Shown: positions 36,586 through 44,962, numbered from the stretch's first letter. The stretch: 64,000 nt of DNA from Methylobacterium sp. Leaf104 (GCF_001422885.1 NZ_LMMZ01000012.1:312388-376387), one strand, 5' to 3'. The notes: generated from the letters alone by a model not told the origin. A program made the numbers and translations.

Positions 36586-37410
36586 TCAATCCTTGACGAC
36601 GATCGGCCTCGCCGCGGCGACCGCGATCTCCGCCTCGGGCAGGAGCCCACACCGCGCCTCGGCCTCCGGAGGCACCAGCGGATCGAGCATGGGACGCCGC
36701 CCATCGAGGGCGGCCAGCGTCCGTTCCACCGACACGGCCTCGGGTCCCGGCGCCTCGATCAGCAGATGCTCGAGAGCGTAGCGGTAGCGATGAGAGCGGC
36801 GGCCGGTCTCGAAGCGGACCCAGGCGATGAGGCAGCGGTTCTCGGCCACCCGCATGGCGGCCTGGCGGACGTCGCGGTCGTCCAGACTCTTGGCGAAGGG
36901 CAAGCTGCGCAGGCGCAGGGCATCGCCCTCCTTCACCCGCAGAGCCAGGGCGGCGAATTGCGGGATGAGCCGGGCGTCAGTCGCGATATCCTCCGACAGG
37001 CGCCGGTAGCGGGAGACCGGCGACCGAAAGCGCTCTGCCATCAAGGTGTCGTGATAGGCCGCCGGATCGTCGATCCGCCAGGAGGCGGGCAGCACGCGGG
37101 TACGCGTGAGATTGGCGAGGACGTCCGTGAAGGCATCATGGCCAGCCGCCGGCATCAGGAAGCGCCAGGCGCGGTCGCGCAGGGTGCGTTCCTCGTCCGT
37201 GAAGGGGAAGGTGGAAACCGGCTCCTCGCGCTCCCGCGCGGCGAGGGTTCCCGTGGTCTCGATCAGGCTGTTCCAGGCGCCGGCCTTAGGCCGTCCGAAA
37301 TCGCCCTCCTGCGCGCAGCCGGCGAGGAGTGCCAGGGTCGCGAGCGGCATCAGGCCTACCGGGCGCAGCCACGCGGCGTGCCGGCGTCCGGTCCGGGGGA
37401 AGGGCACCAT
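36586..37410 (-). CDS. Hypothetical lipoprotein
   Basis: 274 residues. A type II signal peptide ends in the lipobox 'LLAGC' near residue 33, so the protein should be lipid-anchored and processed by LspA. The mature part is alpha-helical-looking and charged ('FPFTDEERTLRDRAWRFLMPA', 'YRRLSEDIATDARLIPQFAALA') with no family I recognise. It is convergent with the DUF1254 gene. The start at 37410 is chosen because it begins the basic n-region of the signal peptide; the frame extends further upstream without good features. Function unknown. Confidence 0.75.
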   Translation of the reverse strand: MVPFPRTGRRHAAWLRPVGLMPLATLALLAGCAQEGDFGRPKAGAWNSLIETTGTLAAREREEPVSTFPFTDEERTLRDRAWRFLMPAAGHDAFTDVLANLTRTRVLPASWRIDDPAAYHDTLMAERFRSPVSRYRRLSEDIATDARLIPQFAALALRVKEGDALRLRSLPFAKSLDDRDVRQAAMRVAENRCLIAWVRFETGRRSHRYRYALEHLLIEAPGPEAVSVERTLAALDGRRPMLDPLVPPEAEARCGLLPEAEIAVAAARPIVVKD

Positions 37411-37435
37411 GCGGGACCGCGCTCTGGTCGTGGCT

Positions 37436-37648
37436 TCAGGAGCGGCGGCGCAAGCGCTGCGCAGGCGCTTCGGGCTCGGGCATGCGCTCGTAGCGGATCC
37501 CGGTGAAGAGCAGGATCGCGCCCCGCGGCGTATCCGCGTCGGCCCGCCGGAAGCGGCGTGCCGTGGCCGGGAACGTGACGACCGTGGCCGTCGGACGCTC
37601 GGGACGGCGATCGATGCCGCCGGCATCGGGCAACCTGTGGCTGTTCAT
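37436..37648 (-). CDS. Small hypothetical protein
   Basis: 70 residues. The N-terminal half is Arg/Ala/Thr-rich; the C-terminal half has 'PRGAILLFTGIRYERM' followed by a basic tail. The block looks conserved-protein-like rather than random GC-rich translation, and the frame sits neatly upstream of the lipoprotein gene on the same strand with 25 bases between. The ribosome site is weak. Function unknown. Confidence 0.5.
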   Translation of the reverse strand: MNSHRLPDAGGIDRRPERPTATVVTFPATARRFRRADADTPRGAILLFTGIRYERMPEPEAPAQRLRRRS

Positions 37649-37759
37649 CGGCTGATTTCCGATTCCATTCGATCTCTGAGGCGAGCCGTTATCGGCCTGC
37701 CACCGCCGCTTCCGGGCCGTTCCGGTGTCGGGGTGTTGCCCGCAGAGATCAGCATGGGG

Positions 37760-37956
37760 TGGTTAACGGAATCTTGCGATGCTGCGGCCGGTCCCGTCTT
37801 CCCTCAACACGCGATGGCGGATGCAGCGTGCGTGGCTTCCCTGCCACGGTCGGCGACTCATGGCATGGCCCGCGACTTGCTTCGCAGTGGGCTGCCCATG
37901 GCGGGCATTTCCTCCCTTGTACTCGGCCCCGCTCGCCCGGCGAGCGGGGCTTTTTT
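37760..37956 (+). ncRNA. Candidate small RNA ending in a strong intrinsic terminator
   Basis: No plus-strand gene lies within 1.2 kb upstream, yet a textbook terminator ends at 37956. Just before it are a stem-loop (GCCC-GCGA pairing with TCGC-GGGC, about 37868-37892) and a single-stranded pyrimidine stretch, TTTCCTCCCTT (37908-37918), complementary to Shine-Dalgarno sequence. That arrangement resembles alphaproteobacterial trans-acting sRNAs that occlude ribosome sites. The 5' end is a guess; no promoter was identified with certainty. Confidence 0.45.
37926..37956 (+). terminator. Intrinsic terminator (orphan)
   Basis: A perfect 10-bp GC-rich stem (37926-37935 with 37941-37950), 5-base loop CCCGG, and six T residues at 37951-37956. 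It is the strongest intrinsic terminator seen in the window. It acts on the plus strand only, where no upstream coding gene needs it. Confidence 0.85.
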
Positions 37957-38169
37957 GCGGGATGGACGCTGGCGCGATCTTGATACGGCTGCCGGATCCA
38001 GCACCGCGACCATGGAACACGCGGCGGCCGGAGCGCTTGCTAAGGGCCGGTCGCGCCCGATATGCCGTGTCGCTTCCCATCGAACGACCAGCCTTTTCGC
38101 GAACGCACTCTTCCATCCTAGGCATTCTACTTTTTGCACACCTCACTTCCGATTGAAGGACACCGCCGG

Positions 38170-38463
38170 ATGCGCGTGGTTATCTCCCGACTCTTGAGCT
38201 CGGCCAAAGGGCTCAGCAAGGCCCTGAGGATCGCGCCATTCGCTCTCCTGATGGTGGCGGTCAGCCCGGCTCAGGCCCAGCGCGAGGACCAGGGCCTTCA
38301 GCTGGGATGCGCCAACGACTATTTCCGCCTCTGTGCCGGCGTCGATCCCAACAGCCAGGATGCGGAGCGCTGCATGGACCGCAATCGCGCCCGCCTCTCA
38401 CCGGAGTGCAAGGCCGCCATCGGCGACTATGACCGCCGCACCGGTGGAAAATCACAGAAGTAA
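38170..38463 (+). CDS. Exported Cys-rich repeat protein
   Basis: 97 residues. A signal peptide ends at 'PAQAQ' (about residue 36). The mature part has four Cys in the pattern 'CANDYFRLCAGVDPN...CMDRNRARLSPECKAAI', which fits one Cys_rich_FGFR1-type repeat (PF00839-like) found in small periplasmic proteins of Rhizobiales. The start at 38170 has AAGGA about ten bases upstream. It stands alone before gshB, 75 bases away. Function is unknown; disulfide-stabilised periplasmic protein is as far as the sequence goes. Confidence 0.7.
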   Translation: MRVVISRLLSSAKGLSKALRIAPFALLMVAVSPAQAQREDQGLQLGCANDYFRLCAGVDPNSQDAERCMDRNRARLSPECKAAIGDYDRRTGGKSQK

Positions 38464-38538
38464 GGTGCCACACGGCACACCGCGTCACGGTCGAGACGGG
38501 CATCGACAATGCCCGTCTCAAGACAGAGGTTTGACAGC

Positions 38539-39495
38539 ATGACCCTGACCGTCGCGGTGCAGATGGACCCGATCCAGGCGATCCGGATTGCCGGGGACAC
38601 CACCTTCGCGCTCCTGCTCGAGGCCCAGGCACGCGGGCATCGCCTGTTGCACTACACGCCGGATCGACTGTCGATGCAGGGTAAGGCCGTGACAGCGCGC
38701 GTCGAGGCCCTCACGGTCCGAGACGTGGAGGGCGCGCACGCCAGCCTCGGGCCGATCGAGCGCATCGACCTGTCGAGCGTCGACGTGGTCCTGATGCGCC
38801 AGGACCCGCCCTTCGACATGGCCTACATCACCGCGACCCATATGCTGGAGCGGATCCATCCGCGAACCCTGGTGGTGAACAACCCTGTCGAGGTTCGCAA
38901 CGCGCCGGAGAAGCTGTTCGTCCTCGACTTCCCCGAATTGATGCCGCCGACCCTGATCACGCGCGACAAGGCGGAGATCGAGGCATTCCGTGCCGAGCAC
39001 GGCGCCATCGTGATGAAGCCCCTGCACGGGCATGGCGGGGCAGCAGTCTTTCGGGTCCTGCCGGAGGACGCGAATTTCGGCTCGATGTTCGACCTGTTCT
39101 CGGTGACCTTCCGCGAACAATGGGTGGTGCAGCGCTTCCTGCCGCGCATCACCGAAGGCGACAAGCGCATCATCCTCGTAGACGGCGAGCCGATGGGCGC
39201 CATCAACCGGGTGCCTGCGCTCAACGACATCCGCTCGAACATGGTGCGGGGCGGGGCCGCCGCGGCATCGGATCTTACCGAACGCGAGCGCACGATCTGC
39301 GCCACCATCGGCCCGGAGCTGAAGCGCCGGGGCCTGATCCTCGTCGGTATCGACGTCATCGACGGCAACCTGACGGAGATCAACGTGACCTCGCCGACCG
39401 GCATCCGGGCGATCAAACGCCTCGGCGGCCCGGACCTGGCGGTCTCCGTATGGGATGCGATCGAGGGCCGCGTCGGCAGGGTCCTGTCGGCCTGA
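38539..39495 (+). CDS. gshB: Glutathione synthetase
   Basis: 318 residues, ATP-grasp family, usual length. It joins gamma-glutamylcysteine and glycine in the cytoplasm. '[14 protein letters not shown]' and '[14 protein letters not shown]' are in the N-terminal substrate domain; '[16 protein letters not shown]' is the ATP-binding lysine and flexible glycine loop; 'INVTSPTGI' near the end carries the metal-binding Asn. ATG 38539 (MTLTVAVQ) gives the standard start; the frame's earlier ATG at 38509 adds ten non-conserved residues. Confidence 0.96.
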   Translation: MTLTVAVQMDPIQAIRIAGDTTFALLLEAQARGHRLLHYTPDRLSMQGKAVTARVEALTVRDVEGAHASLGPIERIDLSSVDVVLMRQDPPFDMAYITATHMLERIHPRTLVVNNPVEVRNAPEKLFVLDFPELMPPTLITRDKAEIEAFRAEHGAIVMKPLHGHGGAAVFRVLPEDANFGSMFDLFSVTFREQWVVQRFLPRITEGDKRIILVDGEPMGAINRVPALNDIRSNMVRGGAAAASDLTERERTICATIGPELKRRGLILVGIDVIDGNLTEINVTSPTGIRAIKRLGGPDLAVSVWDAIEGRVGRVLSA

Positions 39496-39566
39496 TCGGC
39501 GCGATCCTCCGAGACTTCGGGCAGCAGGTCCCGCCCCCCCCAGAGCTCGCCGCGATCGTTCCCGCG

Positions 39567-41117
39567 TCAGACCAGCCCGAGCTTCTGGGCGAGGCCGATC
39601 CGTTGGAGCTTTCCGGTGGCGCCCTTCGGGATCTCGTCCAGGATCATGATCTTGGCCGGCACCTTGAAGGCGGCCAGCCGCTCCGAGGCGAAGCCGCGCA
39701 GTTCCTTCTCGACGAGGTGATGCCCCTCGCGCAGGACGATCGCGGCGCAGACATCTTCGCCGAGCTTGTCGTGCGGCATTGCGAAGGTGACGCATTGCGA
39801 TACCGCGGGATGGTCCATCAGAATTTCGTCGACCTCGCGGGGCGAGATCTTCTCGCCGCCCCGGTTGATGATCTCCTTGAGACGCCCCGTGATGGTCAGG
39901 TAGCCCTCGGGTGACAGCGATCCCTGGTCGCCGGTACGGAACCAGCCCTGCTTGGTGAAGGCCTCGGCATTGGCCTTGTCGTTGTTCTCGTAGCCCGACA
40001 TCACGTTGTCGCCGCGGATGACGATCTCGCCGGTCTCGCCGGCCGGCAGGGGCTCGCCGTCCTCGTCCACGATCGCGATCTCGGGGCCGGCCGCGAGACC
40101 GACCGAACCGGCGTAGTGCGGGCGCGGCGGCAGCGGGTTCGAGGCCATCTGGTGGGACGCCTCCGTCATGCCGTAGGCCTCGATCAGGGGGGCACCGAAG
40201 ACCTCCTCGATCTCCTTCATGACCTGCGGCGGCATGGAGGAGGAGGACGAGCGGATGAAGCGCAGCGGGTTGGCCGCAATGATCTCCCGGTTGCGCGAGG
40301 CGCGGCCGAGGATCGCCTGATGCATCGTCGGCACCGCCGTGTACCAGGTCGGGCGAACCTCGCTCATCCAGCCGAAGAACTTCAGGGCGTTGAAGCCCGG
40401 GGTGCAGCAGACCTGGCCGCCGGCCGAGAGCGGAGCCAGGATGCCGGCGATCAGCCCGTGGATGTGGAACAGCGGCATGATGTTGAGGCCGCGATCCTCG
40501 GCCGTGAAGGCCACGGTGGTGCGGATGTTGCGGGCGGAGGCGCAGACGTTCGACTGCTTCAGCGGCACGATCTTCGGGCGCGAAGTGGTGCCCGAGGTGT
40601 GCAGCACGAGGCCGATGTCGTCGGGTTGGGCCGGGCCGCCCTGGGCGGCCGGGGCTGCGGCGGAGCCCTCGAAGGACAGGGTGAAGCTGCCCGCCCCTTC
40701 CGCCGGAGTCGGAGTCAGGCGGACCACGGGGACACCGAGGCGCTCGGCGACTGCCACGGCCGGGCTCTCGGAGCCTTCCGCGACCACGAGCAGGCGGGCA
40801 TTGAGGTCGGAGAGATAGAACGTGAACTCGTCCGCCTTGTAGCTCGGGTTGAGGGGAGCGGCCGTCGTGCCCGCTCCGATGGCGATGAAGGCGGCCGCCA
40901 TTTCGGGTCCGTTGTCGAGGACGATGCCGACCCGGTCGTTCCGCCCGATGCCCTGCCCGTTCAGGGCCGCGATCGTCCGGTCGGTGAGCGCACGGAGCTG
41001 TCCGAAGGTCAGCGGCACGCCACCGGGGCTCGACAGGGCGGTGGCCTCCTCGGCTCCGGCCCGGATCAGGGCGTGGAGGGTGGTGGCGGCGGTCGTCGGT
41101 GCGGCGGTCTCGGCCAT
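39567..41117 (-). CDS. Acyl-CoA synthetase, probable oxalate-CoA ligase
   Basis: 516 residues, ANL superfamily. The ATP loop is 'LHTSGTTSRPKIVPL', 'YGMTEASHQM' is the adenylate motif, 'WFRTGDQG' and 'GRLKEIINRGGEKI' the hinge, and the catalytic Lys is in 'PKGATGKLQR'. Size and motifs fit the AAE3/Pcs60 group, which makes oxalyl-CoA. Being the last gene of an operon with an oxalate/formate-type transporter and a PanE2-like oxalyl-CoA reductase supports oxalate as substrate; this is inference. ATG 41117 is preferred because GAGG lies 9 bases upstream, while for the ATG at 41123 it is only 3 bases away. Confidence 0.82.
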   Translation of the reverse strand: MAETAAPTTAATTLHALIRAGAEEATALSSPGGVPLTFGQLRALTDRTIAALNGQGIGRNDRVGIVLDNGPEMAAAFIAIGAGTTAAPLNPSYKADEFTFYLSDLNARLLVVAEGSESPAVAVAERLGVPVVRLTPTPAEGAGSFTLSFEGSAAAPAAQGGPAQPDDIGLVLHTSGTTSRPKIVPLKQSNVCASARNIRTTVAFTAEDRGLNIMPLFHIHGLIAGILAPLSAGGQVCCTPGFNALKFFGWMSEVRPTWYTAVPTMHQAILGRASRNREIIAANPLRFIRSSSSSMPPQVMKEIEEVFGAPLIEAYGMTEASHQMASNPLPPRPHYAGSVGLAAGPEIAIVDEDGEPLPAGETGEIVIRGDNVMSGYENNDKANAEAFTKQGWFRTGDQGSLSPEGYLTITGRLKEIINRGGEKISPREVDEILMDHPAVSQCVTFAMPHDKLGEDVCAAIVLREGHHLVEKELRGFASERLAAFKVPAKIMILDEIPKGATGKLQRIGLAQKLGLV

Positions 41118-41143
41118 GGTCATCGTCCTCGAATGGCTGGGGT

Positions 41144-42154
41144 TCAGGCCGGTGTGATGGAGAGGCGCCCCTGCGCCCGCTCCAGGCTCTGGGCGAGGAG
41201 GCGCATCAGGGCGTAGACGGTGTCGATATGCGGTGTCGGGGTGTCGGTGAGGCGCCCGAGTTCGATGATCGAGCCGACCAGGGCCTCGAGCTCGATGGGC
41301 CGGCCGGCCTCCACGTCCTGCAGCATCGAGGTCTTGTGCGCGCCGACCTTCTCGGCCCCCGCGATGCGGCGCTCGATGCCGAGCTTGAAGGTGACGCCGA
41401 GGCGGTTGGCGATGGTCTCGGCCTCGCGCATCATGTCGGCGGCGAGCGCCCGGGTCTCGGGGAACTGGCAGATGTCCACCAGGGTGGCGTGGGCCAGGGC
41501 CGAGATGGGATTGAAGCTGAGATTGCCCCAGAGCTTGAGCCAGATCTCCGCCCGGATGTCGCTGGTCACCGGCGCACGGAAGCCCGCCTTGATCAAGGTC
41601 TGGGCCAGGGACTGCACGCGCGCGGACATGGAGCCGTCGAGTTCGCCGAGGCCGAAGCGGTGGCCCTCGACCACCTGCACCACGCCGGGCTCGGTGAGTA
41701 CGGCGGCCGGGTACACCACCGAGCCGATCACGTGCTTGGGATCGAGGTGCTTGGCGATGAGACCGCCCGGATCGGCGGTCTCCAGGTGCGTTCCCGTCAG
41801 GTCTCCGCCGTGCCCTTGCGAGAAGTACCACCACGGAATGCCGTTCTGCATCGTCACCACCATCGTGTCGGGTCCGATGAGGTGGTGGAGGTCGGCCGCG
41901 ATCGGCCCGACCTGATGCGCCTTGACGGTGAGAAGCACGATGTCGTGCTGGCCCGCCTCGGCCATGGATTTGGTGGCCTTGAGGTTCGTGACGTGGATCT
42001 CGGAGCCGTCTTCCTCGATCAGCCGCATGCCGTTCCGCTGGATGGCGTCGAGGTTGGCGCCGCGCGCGATGAAGGTGACGTCTTCGCCCGCATGGGCGAG
42101 GCGCACGCCGAGAAATCCTCCGATGGCGCCGGCGCCGACGATCGCGATGCTCAT
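41144..42154 (-). CDS. panE2: Ketopantoate-reductase-family enzyme, probable oxalyl-CoA reductase
   Basis: 336 residues. 'IVGAGAIGGFLGVRLA' is the NADPH-binding loop and 'LLTVKAHQV' the conserved Lys region; 'WLKLWGNLSFNPISAL' carries the catalytic Lys and Asn of ApbA/PanE enzymes. In Methylorubrum extorquens the PanE2 paralogue reduces oxalyl-CoA to glyoxylate rather than ketopantoate. The neighbours (OFA transporter, CoA ligase) make that the best reading here, but only context separates it from a true ketopantoate reductase. It sits in a four-gene minus-strand run with gaps of 26 and 54 bases. Confidence 0.85.
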   Translation of the reverse strand: MSIAIVGAGAIGGFLGVRLAHAGEDVTFIARGANLDAIQRNGMRLIEEDGSEIHVTNLKATKSMAEAGQHDIVLLTVKAHQVGPIAADLHHLIGPDTMVVTMQNGIPWWYFSQGHGGDLTGTHLETADPGGLIAKHLDPKHVIGSVVYPAAVLTEPGVVQVVEGHRFGLGELDGSMSARVQSLAQTLIKAGFRAPVTSDIRAEIWLKLWGNLSFNPISALAHATLVDICQFPETRALAADMMREAETIANRLGVTFKLGIERRIAGAEKVGAHKTSMLQDVEAGRPIELEALVGSIIELGRLTDTPTPHIDTVYALMRLLAQSLERAQGRLSITPA

Positions 42155-42208
42155 GTGGGTGTCCCTAAACCTGTCCTGATCACGTCCGCTTCGTGCGATT
42201 CGGGTGTC

Positions 42209-42973
42209 TCACGAAAACCCGTTCGACAACACGCCGATGCCGTCGATCTCGACCTCGACCGTAGCACCCTTGGGGATCGGCCCGGCGCCGACCGAGGTGC
42301 CGCAGGCGATGAGGTCGCCGGGCTCCAGGGTCATGCTCCGGGAGAGTTCCGCCACGAGTTCGGCGGGCCGGCGCATCATGTCGGCGAGGGGATAGCGCTG
42401 GCGCTCGCGCCCGTTGACCCGCACCGCGACCTCGAGAGCCTCCGGATCGATATCGGTGGCGATCACCGGGCCGAAGGGGCCGAACCCGTCGTATCCCTTG
42501 GAGCGCGTCCAGTGCACGAAACTCGGATCGGCCTTCAAGGCCTCCAGCGCGGTGACGTCGTTCACGCAGGTGTAGCCGAAGATGTGCGCGCCCGCCGTCT
42601 CGGGGGTCAGGTCGCGGCCGCGCCGGCCGATCACGATCCCGAGTTCGCCTTCGAACAGGAGCCGGCCGGCGCCCTCCGGCGCCGTGACGGTCTGCCCGCT
42701 GGCGAGGTAGCAGCTCGCCGGCTTCACGAAATAGAGCGGCATCTCGGGCCGGGTCAGGCCCTGCTTCTTGGCCGAGGCGTGGAAGTTGTTCCACAGGGCG
42801 ATGTACTTCGAGGGCCGGCACGGCAGGTCGAGGATGACCTCGGACAACGGCAGGGTCGCCCCGGTGGGCACCGGGTCGACGAAGAGGTCGCCCTCGTGGA
42901 CCGCGATGGTCTCGCCGTCGAGACGGCCGAAACCGCTCGCGCCGTCGTGGAGATAGCGAAGCCAATGAGCCAT
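42209..42973 (-). CDS. Fumarylacetoacetate hydrolase (FAH)-family protein
   Basis: 254 residues of the C-terminal FAH fold. The metal-binding acidic residues lie in 'LLFEGELGIVIGRRGRDL' (ExE) and 'FGYTCVNDVTA' (Asp); 'FVKPASCYLASGQTV' and 'DLIACGTSVGAGPIPKG' are other family blocks. Members hydrolyse or decarboxylate 2-oxo or acylpyruvate acids, oxaloacetate among them. In this operon, four bases after the transporter gene, an oxaloacetate-decarboxylase or related dicarboxylate function is plausible. Its role in oxalate use is not established. Confidence 0.85.
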   Translation of the reverse strand: MAHWLRYLHDGASGFGRLDGETIAVHEGDLFVDPVPTGATLPLSEVILDLPCRPSKYIALWNNFHASAKKQGLTRPEMPLYFVKPASCYLASGQTVTAPEGAGRLLFEGELGIVIGRRGRDLTPETAGAHIFGYTCVNDVTALEALKADPSFVHWTRSKGYDGFGPFGPVIATDIDPEALEVAVRVNGRERQRYPLADMMRRPAELVAELSRSMTLEPGDLIACGTSVGAGPIPKGATVEVEIDGIGVLSNGFS

Positions 42974-42977
42974 CGGG

Positions 42978-44324
42978 TCAGCTCCGCGCGATGAACCGGG
43001 CGCGCATCGGCTTCAGGACGAAGAGCGCGAGGAACCCGGCCAGGAAGGCCATGCCGGAGGCGGCGTAGAACACGTTCTGCCAGCTGCCGGTCTTGGCCTG
43101 GATCATCAGGAGGATCGGCAGCAGCAGGGCGGCGGTGCCCTTGGCGGTGTAGAGGAGGCCGGCATTGGCCGCCGCGTTCTTGTCGCCGTAGGTGTCGCTG
43201 CAGGTGGCGGGAAACAGCGAGTAGATCTCGCCCCAGGCGAAGAACACGAGACCGGTGAGCAGCACGAAGGCCATCGGGATGTGTGCGAACATGCCGAGCG
43301 CCAGGATACCGGCGCCCTCGATCATGAAGGCGATCACCATGGTGTTCTCACGGCCGATCTTGTCCGAGACCCAGCCGAAAAACGGTCGGGTCACACCGTT
43401 GAGCACCCGGTCGATGGTGAGCGCGAAGGTCAGGGCCGGCAGGGTGATGCCGATGAGCGAGACTTCGACCCCCGCGACCTTGAAGTCTTTGGCGATGGGC
43501 GCGAGGGAGGCCGCGGCCATCAGGCCGCCGGCGGCCATCATCACGAACATGAGGTAGAGCAGCCAGAAGACCGGCGTCCGGACCATCTCGGCGGTGGAGT
43601 ACTGGCGCCGGGTGACGGTGTTCACGATTGCCGTGCGGCCGGCGAGCATCCGGTCCTTGAAGGCGGCGCTCGGCGAGACGAGGAGCAGGGCCGCCAGCAT
43701 GACGATCAGACCTTGGCCGAGGCCGAACACGAAGAAGGTGTGCTGGTAGCCGGAATCGCGGATCATGTTGGCGATCGGGATCACGGTCAGAGCCGAGCCC
43801 GCGCCGAAACCGGCAGCGGTGAGGCCGGCCGCGAAGCCGCGACGGTCGGGAAACCACTTCAGGGCGTTGCCGACGCAGGTGCCGTAGACCGCACCCGCTC
43901 CGACGCCGCTGATGGCGGCAGCCGCGTACAGCATGCCCAGGGAATCCGCGTAGGAGTTCATCACCCATCCGAGGGCGCAGAGGGCGCCCCCGAAGATGGT
44001 GACGAGGCGCGGGCCGTACTTGTCGACGAACCACCCCTCGATCGGCACCAGCCAAGTCTCCATCACGACGAAGATGGTGAAGGCCCATTGGATGGCGGTG
44101 CGCTCCCAGCCGAATTTCTGCTGGATCGGATCGACGAACAACGTCCAGCCGTATTGTAGATTGGCGATCATCGACATGCACAGCACGCCGAGGACAAGCT
44201 GTCCCCAGCGGCCGAGAGGCGGCGTATCCACCTTCACGGGAGCATCGACCCTGGCGGCGTGGGCATCCGCAGGCGCGATCGATGGTGCCCCGCGCGTAGC
44301 GGGCGCAGCAGTGCGCGCGGTCAT
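42978..44324 (-). CDS. oxlT: OFA-family MFS transporter (oxalate/formate antiporter-like)
   Basis: 448 residues, twelve membrane helices. 'NLQYGWTLFVDPIQQKFGW' in helix 1, 'GGALCALGWVMNSYA' and 'GRENTMVIAFMIEGAGI' are typical of OxlT-like carriers; an Arg in helix 8 ('TIDRVLNG') and a Lys in helix 11 ('LYTAKGTAALLLP') are in the positions used to bind oxalate in OxlT. It probably brings oxalate in, exchanging formate or moving with protons. It is the first gene of the four-gene operon and has a long AT-rich leader upstream. The substrate within the family is an inference. Confidence 0.85.
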   Translation of the reverse strand: MTARTAAPATRGAPSIAPADAHAARVDAPVKVDTPPLGRWGQLVLGVLCMSMIANLQYGWTLFVDPIQQKFGWERTAIQWAFTIFVVMETWLVPIEGWFVDKYGPRLVTIFGGALCALGWVMNSYADSLGMLYAAAAISGVGAGAVYGTCVGNALKWFPDRRGFAAGLTAAGFGAGSALTVIPIANMIRDSGYQHTFFVFGLGQGLIVMLAALLLVSPSAAFKDRMLAGRTAIVNTVTRRQYSTAEMVRTPVFWLLYLMFVMMAAGGLMAAASLAPIAKDFKVAGVEVSLIGITLPALTFALTIDRVLNGVTRPFFGWVSDKIGRENTMVIAFMIEGAGILALGMFAHIPMAFVLLTGLVFFAWGEIYSLFPATCSDTYGDKNAAANAGLLYTAKGTAALLLPILLMIQAKTGSWQNVFYAASGMAFLAGFLALFVLKPMRARFIARS

Positions 44325-44427
44325 GGGCGTCTTCCTCGGATCAACTCTTGTTTGCGAGTTTTGGTTTTATCGGTAATTATTTTGAATTCAAGGATCTGCA
44401 CCTCGACCAAACCTGCACTTCTTCTGC

Positions 44428-44457
44428 AAAATTTTTGGGTTAAGCCCGTAAAAAATT
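44428..44457. promoter_or_regulatory. AT-rich imperfect palindrome upstream of the oxalate operon
   Basis: AAATTTTTGGG (44428-44438) faces CCC plus AAAAATTT (44444-44457), with TTAAG between and a 3-base bulge, giving a 30-base dyad about 105 bases before the transporter start. It may be an operator, or part of a transcription barrier between the divergent units. No regulator gene is adjacent. Confidence 0.35.
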
Positions 44458-44580
44458 TGAGATGCTACGCTGATGCGCGTCGAAGCTGGATTTCCCGCTG
44501 CGCTGCGAAGGCGACGTCTGCGGTGCAGTGGTGCGACATGCCGCCGGCCGTCTCCCGGCCGTCGCGAAACTGTCGGGAAT

Positions 44581-44605
44581 GGAACCAACGGCAGTGCACA
44601 CCGTT
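44581..44605 (+). promoter_or_regulatory. EcfG-type general stress promoter of csbD
   Basis: GGAAC (44581-44585), a 16-base spacer, then CGTT (44602-44605): an exact match to the alphaproteobacterial sigma-EcfG promoter consensus. It ends about 75 bases before the CsbD start, pointing the right way. CsbD-like proteins are common members of the PhyR-EcfG regulon, which supports the call. Confidence 0.75.
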
Positions 44606-44679
44606 ACGCTTGCCAGACGACGCCGGGTTGCGGCCTGCGGCCCGGCGTTCAACCCGACACAAGCTTCATGGAGCGTTTG

Positions 44680-44892
44680 ATGAGCAGCACGACGGACAAG
44701 ATCAAGGGTCTCGCCAACGAGGCCGTCGGCAACATCAAGCAAGGCATCGGTTCGGCGACCGGCAACGAGAAGCTTCAGGCCGAGGGCAAGGCCCAGGAAC
44801 TGAAGGGCGAAGCTCAGAAGACCGTCGGTGAGGCCAAGGACGGCATCAAGGGCGCGGCACAGAGCGCTGCCGACGCTGTCAAGAAGATCTGA
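44680..44892 (+). CDS. CsbD-family stress protein
   Basis: 70 residues, highly charged and alanine/glycine/lysine-rich, with the CsbD pattern: 'DKIKGLANEAVGNIKQGIG' then 'KLQAEGKAQELKGEAQ'. Such proteins are small, soluble, probably disordered or helical, and strongly induced in general stress; no enzymatic role is known. ATG 44680 is chosen over the ATG at 44668 because GGAG at 44670-44673 is six bases upstream of it. It is preceded by a GGAAC-N16-CGTT promoter. Confidence 0.92.
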   Translation: MSSTTDKIKGLANEAVGNIKQGIGSATGNEKLQAEGKAQELKGEAQKTVGEAKDGIKGAAQSAADAVKKI

Positions 44893-44939
44893 GCGATCCG
44901 TCTCCCTGCCCTCAGCCGCTGACGGATGGGGGATCGAGC

Positions 44940-44962
44940 GGCGCGGCTGACTCTGCCGCGCC
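44940..44962 (+). terminator. Hairpin downstream of csbD
   Basis: An 8-bp perfect stem (44940-44947 with 44955-44962), 7-base loop, 48 bases after the csbD stop. It has no U-tract. It may stabilise the short mRNA or weakly terminate it before the next gene. Confidence 0.35.

Larger units (their letters stand above)
37649..38169. other. Intergenic region with an orphan terminator
   Basis: About 520 bases between a minus-strand small gene and a plus-strand exported protein gene. Open frames here lack coding features. The region holds the candidate small RNA and its terminator described separately, and an AT-richer stretch near 38115-38150 that likely carries the promoter of the Cys-rich protein gene. 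Confidence 0.5.
44325..44679. other. Divergent control region, oxalate operon and csbD
   Basis: About 355 bases. The half next to the transporter gene (44340-44460) is AT-rich and holds an imperfect palindrome and three TGCAG direct repeats on the minus strand (near 44388-44427). The half next to csbD is GC-rich and holds an EcfG-type promoter. Thus it serves two differently regulated divergent units. Confidence 0.55.

Noticed and set aside
37763..38146. 127-codon minus-strand frame across the candidate sRNA
   Set aside because: Arg/Ser/Gly-rich composition without motifs, no good ribosome site, and it overlaps a strong plus-strand terminator; judged a chance frame.
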